NCBI GenBank assembly: GCA_965248395.1
Contig: OZ252103.1
Coordinates: 1,364,001 to 1,428,000 of the forward strand
Source of the DNA: JAAXHH01 sp965248395
Lineage (GTDB): Bacteria > JAAXHH01
DNA: 64,000 nt
Reading direction: 5' to 3'
Part shown: positions 33,430 to 42,337 of the stretch, piece after piece
Layout of the letters: each line of letters opens with the position of its first letter
Position numbering within the stretch: position 1 is the stretch's first letter
The notes under the pieces: model-generated
What the model saw: only the letters and a program-made list of their open reading frames with translations
Told to the model about the DNA's origin: nothing
Database searches by the model: none
Program-made: the position numbers and the translations under genes

Positions 33430-34692
33430 TCAGAATAGGAACCGGAACAGGTAGAAGAAGACGATCGCAAGCAGGGCGCCGATGGGAACGGTCACGATCC
33501 AGGATGCCGCGATTCTGCCCAGGATGCTGAAGTCGAGGGCCTTGACGCCCTGGGACAGGCCCACGCCCATGACGCCGCCGACCAGGGTCTGGGTCGTCGA
33601 GATGGGCAGGCCGAGCCGGCTGGCCAGGACGATGGTCAGGGCGGCGGCGAATTCGGCCGAGTATCCCCGGGTGGGCGTCAATTCGGTGATTTTGGTTCCG
33701 ATGGTCGCCATGACGCGGTATCCCATGGTCGACAGCCCGATGACGATGCCGATACCTCCGACCAGCAGGAGCCAGCTGGGTACCGGCGACTCGGGGTCGA
33801 CCACGCCGGACTGGCTGATGTGCACCACGGCGGCGAGTGGCCCGATGGCGTTCGCCACGTCGTTGGAACCGTGGGCGAAGGCCACGGCGCAGGCGCTCAT
33901 GATCTGGAGCACGCCGAACATTTTCTCGACGATGGTCATCTGGGAATCACCGGACGATTTATCAGTGGAATTGGATCCCGACCGGTTGCCGATCATGCCG
34001 AGCAGAAAGTGGCCTGCGATCACCCCGAAGATACCCAGGATGCTGGACCAGAGCAGGGATTCGGCCAGGGTGAGATCCAGGTTGACGTTCTTGAGCCCTT
34101 TGAACAGGGTGACCAGGGAAATGACGACGACGACGCAGAAGATGTACAGCGGCGCCCATCGCCGGGTCTGCCGCACGGGATCGGGATGGCGAAGGATCGT
34201 CCATCGTATCGCACGGTAAATCAGGAAGGCCAAAGCGCCCGACAGCAGGGGCGAGACCACCCATGAAGCGATGATCTGCATGAGTTGTTCCCACTGCACG
34301 ACGCTGGTGCCGAAGGCGACCAAACCGAACCCCGCGATGGCCCCCACGATCGTATGGGTGGTCGATACGGGCCAGCCGAGCCTGGAAGCGACCACGAGCC
34401 ACGTGCCGCCCGCCATGAGGGAAGCGAGCATGCCGTAAATGATGAGTTCCGGAGCGGCCGCGGAGATCTGCGGGTCCAGTATGCCTCCCCGGATGGTCTT
34501 GGAAACCTGTCCCCCTACCAGGAAGGCGCCCAGGAATTCGAGCACCGCGGCGATGAGGACGGCCTGCTTGATGGTCAGCGCCTTGGAACCCACGGAGGTT
34601 CCCATGGCGTTCGCCACGTCGTTCGCGCCTATGGAAAAGGCCATGTAAAATCCGAGTAATACGGCCAGAACGAGCGTGAATTCGGCACTCAT
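33430..34692 (-). CDS. Inorganic phosphate transporter, PiT family
   Basis: A 420-residue inner-membrane Pi (metal-phosphate):cation symporter with the duplicated PiT signature, SIGANDVANAMGTSVGS near the N-terminus and AHGSNDVANAIGPLAA in the second half. The central cytoplasmic loop (about 225-245, Ser/Asp/Lys-rich) is typical. GGGGAGG precedes ATG 34692. No phoU-like regulator is adjacent. The 187 bp upstream, up to the TPP enzyme gene, show no further feature. Confidence 0.95.
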   Translation of the reverse strand: MSAEFTLVLAVLLGFYMAFSIGANDVANAMGTSVGSKALTIKQAVLIAAVLEFLGAFLVGGQVSKTIRGGILDPQISAAAPELIIYGMLASLMAGGTWLVVASRLGWPVSTTHTIVGAIAGFGLVAFGTSVVQWEQLMQIIASWVVSPLLSGALAFLIYRAIRWTILRHPDPVRQTRRWAPLYIFCVVVVISLVTLFKGLKNVNLDLTLAESLLWSSILGIFGVIAGHFLLGMIGNRSGSNSTDKSSGDSQMTIVEKMFGVLQIMSACAVAFAHGSNDVANAIGPLAAVVHISQSGVVDPESPVPSWLLLVGGIGIVIGLSTMGYRVMATIGTKITELTPTRGYSAEFAAALTIVLASRLGLPISTTQTLVGGVMGVGLSQGVKALDFSILGRIAASWIVTVPIGALLAIVFFYLFRFLF

Positions 34693-34879
34693 GGTTCCTT
34701 TTCCTCCCCTTGCGTATTGTCGATGTCTGGATGGTGGACAGCCGTCCAGGACCAGAGCCCGTCAGGCGGGTGTCAATATAAAGAGCAGGCCCGCGGACGC
34801 TACAGATATTTATGGTACATGGCGAACAACCTCGGCATGCCTAAATCACCGGGAAACCGGATGGTTTCGTCCTCGAATT

Positions 34880-36544
34880 TCAGTACTTCAACCCGGTATA
34901 GAGTTCTTCGTCCACGAGGGCGACCAGGACCCGTGCCTTGCGGCGCCCCACCCAGCGCCCTACAGCGTCGCGGGTTTCTTCCAGGGTACTCACGGTCTCG
35001 GCGGAGATCCCGAATCCCTCGGCGACCTTCACCCAGTCCACCGGTGAGAAATCGACCCCCGTCGTGGGCAGTCCGCGGGCCTGCTGGGCGATCTTGATTA
35101 CGGCCAGCGAAGCGTCGCACAGGACGATAACCAGGGGCGCGATACCGGTCCGGTTTATGGTCTCGAGTTCCTGTACCATCATGGCGAAGGCGCCGTCGCC
35201 CGTCACCGCGGCGACCGGCCGGTCGGGACAGACCGTCGCGGCGCCCATGGCCGCGCCCAGGCCGTACCCCATGGAAGAAAGGCCGTTGGACATGAGGAAG
35301 GTGTCCGGTCCGGGCGCCGTCCACCGCTGGCCCATGACGTTCTTGTGGGCGCCCACGTCCGAGGAGACGATGGTGTCTTCCGGGAGGGTTTCCCGCAGGG
35401 CGCCGACCAGGTGATAGGGCGACATGCCGCCCGGTCCCGATGAGGCGGGCGGATGGTAAACCGCGTCGACCCGCTCTCTCAATTCCCTTATTTGTTTGTC
35501 TGTCCACGCGCTTCGGCCCGTGTACCCCCCGCCGATCCGTACGAGCAGGACGGATACGTCACCCACGCAGGACGCTGGGGGACTGTAGGCCCCGAATCCC
35601 ACGGGAGCGTTGGCGACGACCTGCAGCGGCGCGTCGAAGTGCCAGAGACGGGATATCTCCACCGGGTCGAATCCGATGCCCAGGACGCAGTCGCTCCGTT
35701 CCAGCCATTCGATGATCCGTTCTTCCCCGGCGGCCGGCGCGATCGTTCCCAGGTATCCTCCGCCTTGCTCGTCGGCGATGCCTTTCGCCTGGACGGTCGT
35801 GGTGTAGGGTATGGCGGTGTCCCGGAGAAATCGCCGCACGGCAGGGGCGTCCCTTGCGGCGTCCATGGCGATGCCGACCACGGCGACCGGTCTTTCGGCC
35901 CCGTTCAGGCTGGCCAGGATGCGCGGGAGATCGGAATCGTCCGCGGGGGTGGGAGGAGGGGGACTTGAGGATTTGACGTCGACATCATGATTCATGGACT
36001 TGCCGTCGACATCACGAACTGCGGAATCGCCGTCGATCACAGGCCTCCCCGCCAAGTCGGACGGCACGGAAAGGTACACCGGTCCCCGCGGCGGACCGGC
36101 CGCGATGGAAAGGGCGCTTTTGAGGGTATCTTCGACCGCCGCGCCTTCGAGGTCGACGGACCACCGGGTGATGGGCGTGAAAAGATCCATCAACGGCAGG
36201 TTCTGCTTGTTGCTCCTGTGGTGCCGCTGCGTCGACGTCCGCGCGGAGATAGCCAGGATCGGATCGCGATCCAGGAAGGCCGTCGCGACGCCCAGGACCA
36301 GGTTGCAGGCGCCCGGGCCCAGGGTCGCGACGCACACCCCGGGGATCCCGGTCAGGCGTCCAACGGCCGCGGCCATGAACGCCGCCGTGGATTCGTGGCC
36401 GGTCAGGACGAACCGGATGCCCGCCCGTTCCAGCGCGTCGATCAGTTCCAGCACTTCGCCGCCGGGATGACCGAAGGCAAAGCGAACGCCGGCCTCACGC
36501 AGGGTGCGCGCCATGACCGCCGCGCAGGTCTGGTCTTGGGTCAA
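34880..36544 (-). CDS. Thiamine-pyrophosphate-dependent enzyme, acetolactate synthase-like (second copy)
   Basis: A 554-residue TPP enzyme with catalytic Glu51 in GHESTAAF, and GDGAFAMM...CDASLAVIK as the Mg-TPP motif. The last residue pair is DAS rather than NN, seen in some catabolic family members. Residues ~172-206 form an unusual low-complexity linker with a near-duplicated DVDGKSMNHDVDVKSS and a proline run; at DNA level GTCGACATCA is repeated there. The start is TTG 36544 with GAGGA 7 nt upstream; ATG 36514 is the alternative. It is not close to the first TPP enzyme in sequence. Substrate unknown. Confidence 0.86.
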   Translation of the reverse strand: MTQDQTCAAVMARTLREAGVRFAFGHPGGEVLELIDALERAGIRFVLTGHESTAAFMAAAVGRLTGIPGVCVATLGPGACNLVLGVATAFLDRDPILAISARTSTQRHHRSNKQNLPLMDLFTPITRWSVDLEGAAVEDTLKSALSIAAGPPRGPVYLSVPSDLAGRPVIDGDSAVRDVDGKSMNHDVDVKSSSPPPPTPADDSDLPRILASLNGAERPVAVVGIAMDAARDAPAVRRFLRDTAIPYTTTVQAKGIADEQGGGYLGTIAPAAGEERIIEWLERSDCVLGIGFDPVEISRLWHFDAPLQVVANAPVGFGAYSPPASCVGDVSVLLVRIGGGYTGRSAWTDKQIRELRERVDAVYHPPASSGPGGMSPYHLVGALRETLPEDTIVSSDVGAHKNVMGQRWTAPGPDTFLMSNGLSSMGYGLGAAMGAATVCPDRPVAAVTGDGAFAMMVQELETINRTGIAPLVIVLCDASLAVIKIAQQARGLPTTGVDFSPVDWVKVAEGFGISAETVSTLEETRDAVGRWVGRRKARVLVALVDEELYTGLKY

Positions 36545-36649
36545 TCGGACATCCTCGTTGGCGGTTCGTCGAACCGATTGATCGGATTACGAGAGGGAAC
36601 AGGAAACGCCGCTGTCCAGGTACGGGGTTTGGTGTAACCGCCGAAGCAG

Positions 36650-38032
36650 TCACTCGGAGGTGGCCAGGTCTCCGCGGCGGAGATGGATCCGGTCGAAGCT
36701 GTCCGCCGAGATTACGTAGTACCACTGGGCGAAACGGGTGTTCAGGTCCGCGGAGGTCCTGCGCCCGTTCTCGACGTTCCTTTTCCAGGCTTCGTGTTTT
36801 TCGTGCAGGTTCGCATTGGTCCGGTCGGCGTTCGTCCACAGCGAGTCCGCCCGGGCCTGAAAACCCGTGTCGGCGGGATTTCGCGGCTCCGGAAAAACAC
36901 CGGCGTCGAATCTGGTGGTGATGAACAGGTACCGGTTCTCACCCGGTCCGCCCGCCCTGCCCGGTCCGCCCGGTCCGCCCGGCCCCGACATCTCGGTCCC
37001 GGCCGTGACCGCCTCGCCCGCGCCATAGACGATCTCCCCGAAGCGGAGCGTGTAGACTACGCCGTCCTTCGAGCGGACCTGGGCTTCTCCTTCGTTGGAA
37101 ACCAGCTGGCCGTCCCGGGTGAAGTAGTAGCCTTTTTCCTGCAGGGACACCAGGGCCTCGCGGTTCAAGCTGATGCCTTCGTCGTTGTCTTCCAGGCTCC
37201 TGGACAGACCGGCGGGCTTGGGACGGACGCCCACGATGGTCAATTCGTCGAGGGCCTTGAGCAGGTCTTCCATCTTCACCCCGTCGACTTTCTGCCCGCT
37301 CCTCATGCGGTTGGCCGTCCAGTCGGGGTCGCCCCGGGTCAGGACGATCGTGTCGCGCTGGTCCAGGACACGGGTGCTTTCGTCGATGGAGTAGTCTTTC
37401 AGGGTCACCTGCTCGATACGGCCCAGGTCCAACTCCAGCAGGTCCTTTTCGATCCAGTCGCCGAACCGGGAGGAGACATCCACGTCGAAGCGCGCGGCGT
37501 AGGTCCGCTTCTGGCCCGGTACCCGCAGATACCGGTACCTGCCCTCCCGTCCGGCCACGTTCTTGCCGACGATGAGGTCGGCGAGGAGGTTGTCGTTCCC
37601 ATCCTTGATCGAAACGCGCTTGCCGCGACCGGCCAGGGAGGCGACGGATTCGTCCAGCGGGTCCACCACGCCCAGGGACTCGTGGTCCGCGGCGACCTCG
37701 GCGACCACGTCGTCCTTGCGGACGTCGATGAGCCCGGCGGCCGTTCGGGCCAGGCGGTCCTTATCATCGGCCGGGTAATTATGGTGGGAAGGGATGCGCC
37801 ATCGCGTGCCTTTGAACACCACGTTGAAAGCGTCGATACGCCCGGTTTCCTCGTCGAAATCGATGACTTCCAGCGAGGTCGCGGCGTTCGGATCGGTGAA
37901 ATCCGGAAAGAACATCTCTCCACGGTCCGAGAACGCCTCCGGTGTCAGATCACCCGGCGCCGCGAGAAAAGCGACAAAGGCCACCAGCGCCGCCGCGGCG
38001 ACGAAGATCAGGGTCTTGCGCATTTCGTCCAT
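36650..38032 (-). CDS. DUF4340 domain protein, partner of the Gld-type ABC transporter
   Basis: A 460-residue protein with an N-terminal membrane anchor (LIFVAAAALVAFVAFLAA) and a large extracytoplasmic domain of repeated beta motifs typical of DUF4340. A GGPGGPGRAGGPG-like glycine/proline segment lies near residue 355. DUF4340 genes commonly follow GldG-type ABC auxiliary proteins, as here. ATG 38032 is preceded by GAGGAG at 6 nt and lies 3 bp from the upstream stop; ATG 38023 is possible too. It is the last gene of the three-gene ABC operon. Confidence 0.87.
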   Translation of the reverse strand: MDEMRKTLIFVAAAALVAFVAFLAAPGDLTPEAFSDRGEMFFPDFTDPNAATSLEVIDFDEETGRIDAFNVVFKGTRWRIPSHHNYPADDKDRLARTAAGLIDVRKDDVVAEVAADHESLGVVDPLDESVASLAGRGKRVSIKDGNDNLLADLIVGKNVAGREGRYRYLRVPGQKRTYAARFDVDVSSRFGDWIEKDLLELDLGRIEQVTLKDYSIDESTRVLDQRDTIVLTRGDPDWTANRMRSGQKVDGVKMEDLLKALDELTIVGVRPKPAGLSRSLEDNDEGISLNREALVSLQEKGYYFTRDGQLVSNEGEAQVRSKDGVVYTLRFGEIVYGAGEAVTAGTEMSGPGGPGGPGRAGGPGENRYLFITTRFDAGVFPEPRNPADTGFQARADSLWTNADRTNANLHEKHEAWKRNVENGRRTSADLNTRFAQWYYVISADSFDRIHLRRGDLATSE

Positions 38033-38034
38033 GA

Positions 38035-40722
38035 TCAACTCCTCAACCGACGCGCTGCTGCGGCCGCCTCGTTCTCGCGCCGCCTGCGCCGGACGAAAAT
38101 GAACACGCCGAGGAGGAAGACCGGCACGGGTGGAAGCAGGGCGGCCAGGTTCTTGATGGTGTTCTGGATCAGGCGGATCTGGCTTTCCATCATCTCCTTG
38201 CTGTCCTGGATCCTGGCCTCCTTTTCGGCCTCGATGTTGGTCTTCAGCGTCTCGAACCGCCGGTCCTCCACTTCCTCCAGGTTGCGGACCATGATCCGCC
38301 GGGTCTGTTCGTCCAGGTCGTTCCGCTGCCGGACCTCGTCCACGCGGGCCGTGAGGCGTCGTCGCGCCTGGTCCAGGGCCGCCTGTGCTTCCTGCTCGGC
38401 TTCGTCCTCGTCCTTGACGCGTTGCTGGGTGTAGGCCAGGGTCTGTTTTTCGACGGTTTCGAGCGTCCGGTACCGCACCCGCTTGCTACGCAGGGCGATG
38501 AAGGACTCGTCCCCGACCAGCACGTCCATGGCGTTCAGGAAGAAGGTGACGTTGTCGAAGTTTAAACCCCCGGCGCCGAGGCGGCGGATCTCGAAGAACT
38601 GCTGCGAAGCGAAATCCACGTCGGCCACGACGACCAGGTTGACCCGCGCGGTTTCATCATCGCTCGCCGAAGTGTCCGCGTATCCGGTGACATGGGCCGC
38701 CATGGTGTATGCGTTCTGGCTCGCCCGCCTCGGGACATTGGAAAGGACCAGCTGCGACCCGCCGAAGAAGTTGCGCTGAACGAGTTGGGAATAGGCGGTA
38801 AGTCCCGACGCCTCCCCGCTCTGCACCAGGGACGTAAAAGTGAAGTCTCCGACTCCGGAAGGTTGCAACCGGCCGGGAAAAAGAAAAACCAGTTCCTGCA
38901 GCGAAGCCGTGCCGACTGCTTCCTGGTTGAAGGTTTCCGGATTTTCGTTTCCCGGCGAGGCGAAGACCACCTCGGGCGGAAGATGGGCCATGCCGGGATG
39001 GGGATTGTAGCGGTCCCACACGATCAACCCGGCATTCCATTCCACGCCGAATTTCCGCAGCATGCCCTGTATATCGCCTTTTGGCGTGGGAGGCGGCTGC
39101 TGGTTTCCAGCGAAGGGATTGGCGCTGGCGCCCTTCTTCTCGGAGGGGGATAGGGACAGGTTGAAGGACGGCAGGGGGTCCGCCAGGATCAGCGTGGGAT
39201 GGCCCGCAGCAATGTAATCCGAAAGCCGGTCCATTTCCGGCTGGGTCAACGTGTTGGGCAGGGCGACCACGAGCGCGTCGAGATCGTCCGGATAGTCTTC
39301 CTGGGCCTGGACCTGCGCCACGTCGTACTGCTTGCGGAGTTCTTCGGTCATGGCCCAGGGCTGCCGGCTTTGCATGGTGTTGAAATCAAAGCCGCCGAAG
39401 AGCCGCACCTCCGTGGACAGGATCCCGAGTTTCGCGCGGTCCGCGCGGGCGATCACCCTGAGGCTGCGCACCAGTTCGTACTCGACGGGCAGTCCCGTAT
39501 CCAGGAATCCGATGATTTGTTCCTCAGGACCCGAGGTGACGGCGATCCCGGCGAATACGTTCGTAACGCCTGATCGGGCACTCCGGAGGTCCGGCAGCCC
39601 CCGGGGCGTAATACCGAACCGCTCCCGGGCTTCCCGGGCCTCGGGAGAGTACATCTCCGTGTCTGCTATACGTACCTGTACGCGATTGCCTCCCACCGCG
39701 TCCAATTCCTTAAGCACGTCCACCAAATTCGAACGGGTCTGCACGTAGGACTCCGGCACCTCGGGACTCACGAAGGCCTGGATGAACACGGGTCGATCCG
39801 GGTCCAGTTCCTCCAGCATCCGCACGGTCTCGTCCGAGAGCGAATGGAGTCCTTCGGCGGTTACGTCGAGGCGGAAGCCCGCCCTGCCCAGGATTACGTT
39901 CAGCCCGATGACCGCTGCGACGAGCGCCGCGGCGCGTACCCCGTGATGTATCCCCATCCCGAATCCCCCGGATTTCGCGGGCCAGTGGCGACGGCTGATC
40001 AGCACCACGTTGAGATACAGCATCAGGCACGTGACGGAGACGAAATGAACCAGGCCGGAGAAACTGACGACGCCGCGGGCGAAGTCGTCGAAGGCGTTGA
40101 ACAGGCCCAGGGACGAGAGCAGGTTCCGCAGCCCTTCACTGATGCCGCCCGCAATGGGGCCGATGAGCACGAAGGCCCCGCAGAAGAGTGCGCCCAGGAT
40201 GAAGGCGATAGTCGCGTGAGAGGTCAACAGGGACGCCAGCATGCCGACGGAGACGAGGGCGGCGCCGGCCAGCCAGTAACCCAGGTAGTTGCCGGCCATG
40301 AGTCCTGGATCGGGGCTTCCGAGCCACATCAATACGAGCACGTGAGTAAGGGAGAGAAGCAGCGATGCCGTGTAGACACCCAGCACGGCGAGGTACTTGC
40401 CCAGTACGATTTCCAGATCTGTCGCCGGAAGCGTAAGCAGCAGTTCATCGGTCCCCTGCCGGGCTTCCTCGGCCCACACGCCCATGGTCAACGCGGGGAT
40501 GAAGAATAGCAACAGGTAGGGGAACAAGGCGTTCAACTGGTCGAGATTGGCCAGGTTGTTCAGGAAGAACTGGACCTGCCAGAAAGCGGCAGCCGCGCTG
40601 AGGAAGATGAACAGGGTGACGAAGACGTATCCCGTGGGATTGCTGAACGCCATGCGCATGTCCCGCCGGACGATGGCCGCCACCACCTTGCCGTTGAACC
40701 GGCTTGCCGGGCCGAGGTTCAT
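38035..40722 (-). CDS. ABC transporter permease fused to GldG-like auxiliary domain
   Basis: An 895-residue fusion. Residues ~1-240 are an ABC-2 permease with six membrane helices (GldF/NosY-like; contains EEARQGTDELLLTLP). After another helix (~260-280) residues ~285-850 form the GldG/ABC_transp_aux extracytoplasmic domain, including a coiled coil near 755-845, and a final helix and basic tail (VFIFVRRRRRENE). In Flavobacterium GldF and GldG are separate proteins. ATG 40722 overlaps the ATPase stop by 4 bp (ATGA), and the DUF4340 gene follows at once. Transported substrate unknown; gliding is not implied by this set alone. Confidence 0.9.
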   Translation of the reverse strand: MNLGPASRFNGKVVAAIVRRDMRMAFSNPTGYVFVTLFIFLSAAAAFWQVQFFLNNLANLDQLNALFPYLLLFFIPALTMGVWAEEARQGTDELLLTLPATDLEIVLGKYLAVLGVYTASLLLSLTHVLVLMWLGSPDPGLMAGNYLGYWLAGAALVSVGMLASLLTSHATIAFILGALFCGAFVLIGPIAGGISEGLRNLLSSLGLFNAFDDFARGVVSFSGLVHFVSVTCLMLYLNVVLISRRHWPAKSGGFGMGIHHGVRAAALVAAVIGLNVILGRAGFRLDVTAEGLHSLSDETVRMLEELDPDRPVFIQAFVSPEVPESYVQTRSNLVDVLKELDAVGGNRVQVRIADTEMYSPEAREARERFGITPRGLPDLRSARSGVTNVFAGIAVTSGPEEQIIGFLDTGLPVEYELVRSLRVIARADRAKLGILSTEVRLFGGFDFNTMQSRQPWAMTEELRKQYDVAQVQAQEDYPDDLDALVVALPNTLTQPEMDRLSDYIAAGHPTLILADPLPSFNLSLSPSEKKGASANPFAGNQQPPPTPKGDIQGMLRKFGVEWNAGLIVWDRYNPHPGMAHLPPEVVFASPGNENPETFNQEAVGTASLQELVFLFPGRLQPSGVGDFTFTSLVQSGEASGLTAYSQLVQRNFFGGSQLVLSNVPRRASQNAYTMAAHVTGYADTSASDDETARVNLVVVADVDFASQQFFEIRRLGAGGLNFDNVTFFLNAMDVLVGDESFIALRSKRVRYRTLETVEKQTLAYTQQRVKDEDEAEQEAQAALDQARRRLTARVDEVRQRNDLDEQTRRIMVRNLEEVEDRRFETLKTNIEAEKEARIQDSKEMMESQIRLIQNTIKNLAALLPPVPVFLLGVFIFVRRRRRENEAAAAARRLRS

Positions 40723-41495
40723 TCGCCTGCCTCCGCGCCGTACGCCGTCCTTTTTCCCGTTTCCCCGTTTCCTGCCTCCTCCGTCGCACGGCCGTATCCG
40801 GTCAACGCGTAGAATGATTCCTCCAGCGTGCCGTCCCTGCGCAGGGTCGCGGGCGTGCCGTCGAAGACCAGCCTGCCCTCGTTGATCAGGAGCACGCGGT
40901 CCGCGATGACGTCCACTTCCTGGAGGATGTGGGTGGAGAGGAGCACGGTCTTGGTCTGCCCGAGCAACCGGATGTCCTGCCGGAAATCACGGATCTGGTT
41001 GGGATCGAGACCGGCGGTCGGCTCGTCCATGATGAGCACGTCGGGATCGTGGAGCAGGGCCTGCGCCAGGCCGACCCGCTGCTTGTTTCCCCGGGACAGT
41101 TTGTCGATGGGTTTTTCGAGAGCCTGGTCCAGGCTGCACCGGTCGATGACATAGTCCAGGCGATTCGCCAGGCGTACGGGATCGAGTCCACGGGCCTCGC
41201 CGAAGAACCTCAGGAGTTCCAGCGGTGTCATACTCTGGTACAGCGGTCCGTTTTCGGGTAGATAACCCAGGTGTCTCGACATGGCGAGACGGTCGCGCCT
41301 TACGTCCAGTCCGGCGATGGCCGCGCTGCCCGCGCTGGCGCCAAGGTATCCGCTCAGGATCTTCATGGTCGTGGACTTTCCCGCGCCGTTTGGACCCAGG
41401 AACGCCACGATTTGACCGTCGGGTATGGTGAATGAGATGTCTTGCACGGCGACAAAGGAACCGTAGTACTTGCTGAGCCCCTTTGCCTCGATCAT
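40719..41495 (-). CDS. ABC transporter ATP-binding protein (GldA-like)
   Basis: A 258-residue ATPase for the fused permease downstream. Walker A is GPNGAGKST, the Q-loop region reads YLPENGPLY, the signature is LSRGNKQRVG and Walker B is DVLIMDEPTAGLD followed by the H-loop STHILQEV. ATG 41495 gives the canonical start (MIEAKGLSKYYG); GTG 41522 would add nine residues. It is the first gene of the operon, about 90 nt downstream of a near-consensus promoter. Confidence 0.93.
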   Translation of the reverse strand: MIEAKGLSKYYGSFVAVQDISFTIPDGQIVAFLGPNGAGKSTTMKILSGYLGASAGSAAIAGLDVRRDRLAMSRHLGYLPENGPLYQSMTPLELLRFFGEARGLDPVRLANRLDYVIDRCSLDQALEKPIDKLSRGNKQRVGLAQALLHDPDVLIMDEPTAGLDPNQIRDFRQDIRLLGQTKTVLLSTHILQEVDVIADRVLLINEGRLVFDGTPATLRRDGTLEESFYALTGYGRATEEAGNGETGKRTAYGAEAGE

Positions 41496-41589
41496 TACTT
41501 TTTCGGACACCTCTGTTTCCACTCCTGTTTTTACTTGAAATACCAGATGTCAGCGTCTGAAGTACTTGCGTTGGTTTTCGCGGCGTCGA

Positions 41590-41618
41590 ATGATAAACAA
41601 GGCGTAAGATCGTGTCAA
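41590..41618 (-). promoter_or_regulatory. Promoter of the Gld-type ABC operon (TTGACA-N17-TATCAT)
   Basis: Minus-strand TTGACA (41618-41613), 17-bp spacer, TATCAT (41595-41590). The match is near-consensus, and the expected start is about 41583. It is the mirror of an element with identical hexamers and spacing on the plus strand 30 bp away. Confidence 0.75.
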
Positions 41619-41647
41619 GCGCAGAATGGCCGGCATATCGAAATCAC

Positions 41648-41676
41648 TTGACATCAGGCACGAGATTACTTATCAT
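41648..41676 (+). promoter_or_regulatory. Promoter of the metal-uptake group (TTGACA-N17-TATCAT)
   Basis: Plus-strand TTGACA (41648-41653), 17-bp spacer, TATCAT (41671-41676), in a locally AT-rich stretch. The predicted transcript starts near 41683 and first reaches the 88-residue secreted protein at 41750. Confidence 0.75.
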
Positions 41677-41680
41677 AAGT
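41668..41680. promoter_or_regulatory. 13-bp palindrome over the -10 box, candidate operator
   Basis: ACTTAT-C-ATAAGT is a perfect inverted repeat around one central base. It covers the whole -10 hexamer of the plus-strand promoter. Position and AT-rich dyad suit a Fur/Zur-family repressor, which fits the putative metal-uptake genes, but no such regulator gene is in the window. Confidence 0.5.
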
Positions 41681-41749
41681 TACTGATTAATCAATAAATA
41701 ACAAATACGGTAATGTATCCATGGCGAGCCTCCGGATTAAGCGATTCGC

Positions 41750-42016
41750 ATGAAATTCCTCTCGCTGTCCTGCATCCTTGTCTACGCCCTGCTCTTCGCC
41801 AGTCCGGCGCTCCACTGCCATGGGCTCGAGGCGAGCACCGGACATGAAGACCACTGCCAGGGATGCCAGTATACCTTCGCATCCTCTGCGGTATTGGACA
41901 AATCGACCGCGCAGGTACCGACCTGCGACGCATTCGGTCCCATAGTCGACAGAACCAGGCTGTGCTTTTCCCAGTCGCACACCGGAATCCTCGGTAGCCG
42001 CGCTCCTCCAGTATAG
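41750..42016 (+). CDS. Small secreted His/Cys-rich protein
   Basis: An 88-residue protein with a clear signal peptide (MKFLSLSCILVYALLFASP) followed by a short mature part with HCHGLE, HEDHCQGCQ and two later cysteines. The clustered His and Cys residues suggest metal binding. It is the first gene after the plus-strand promoter and about 320 bp before the lipoprotein and TonB receptor genes. The Shine-Dalgarno is weak (GGA only), and no family is recognised with confidence. Confidence 0.6.
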   Translation: MKFLSLSCILVYALLFASPALHCHGLEASTGHEDHCQGCQYTFASSAVLDKSTAQVPTCDAFGPIVDRTRLCFSQSHTGILGSRAPPV

Positions 42017-42337
42017 TCCTGGTACCGCGTTTGCGTGCGCCGGTCACCCGACCCGTTCAGAAAAAACCCTCGACCTCCCCGCGATCTTTCGGCATCCCGC
42101 CGATCCGTACCGTTGAATTCGATCCGCGGCGGTGGTGATCGCAAAGGATCGACGATCGGGTTCGGCGGGATCAGGACGGCCGTGACCCCTGGCGCCGCCG
42201 ACTGCCCTGAATCATTTCTGAACCTAACAAGTGCCACTACCAGTCCGATTCGACCGTGGTGACGGTATTTTCGAACGACTGGTTCGAGGACGTCGCATCA
42301 GTGAAATCAGCATCGTGAACGAAAAGGAGCCGCGAAC
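42017..42337. other. Intergenic region before the lipoprotein gene
   Basis: 321 bp without a credible gene. Frames here are random-looking on both strands. I see no clear promoter or terminator hairpin. The region ends with the AAGGAG ribosome site of the lipoprotein gene (8 nt before its ATG). Confidence 0.5.

Noticed and set aside
36683..38434. 583-residue plus-strand open frame
   Set aside because: Antisense to the DUF4340 gene and the end of the permease fusion; shadow composition, no domain.
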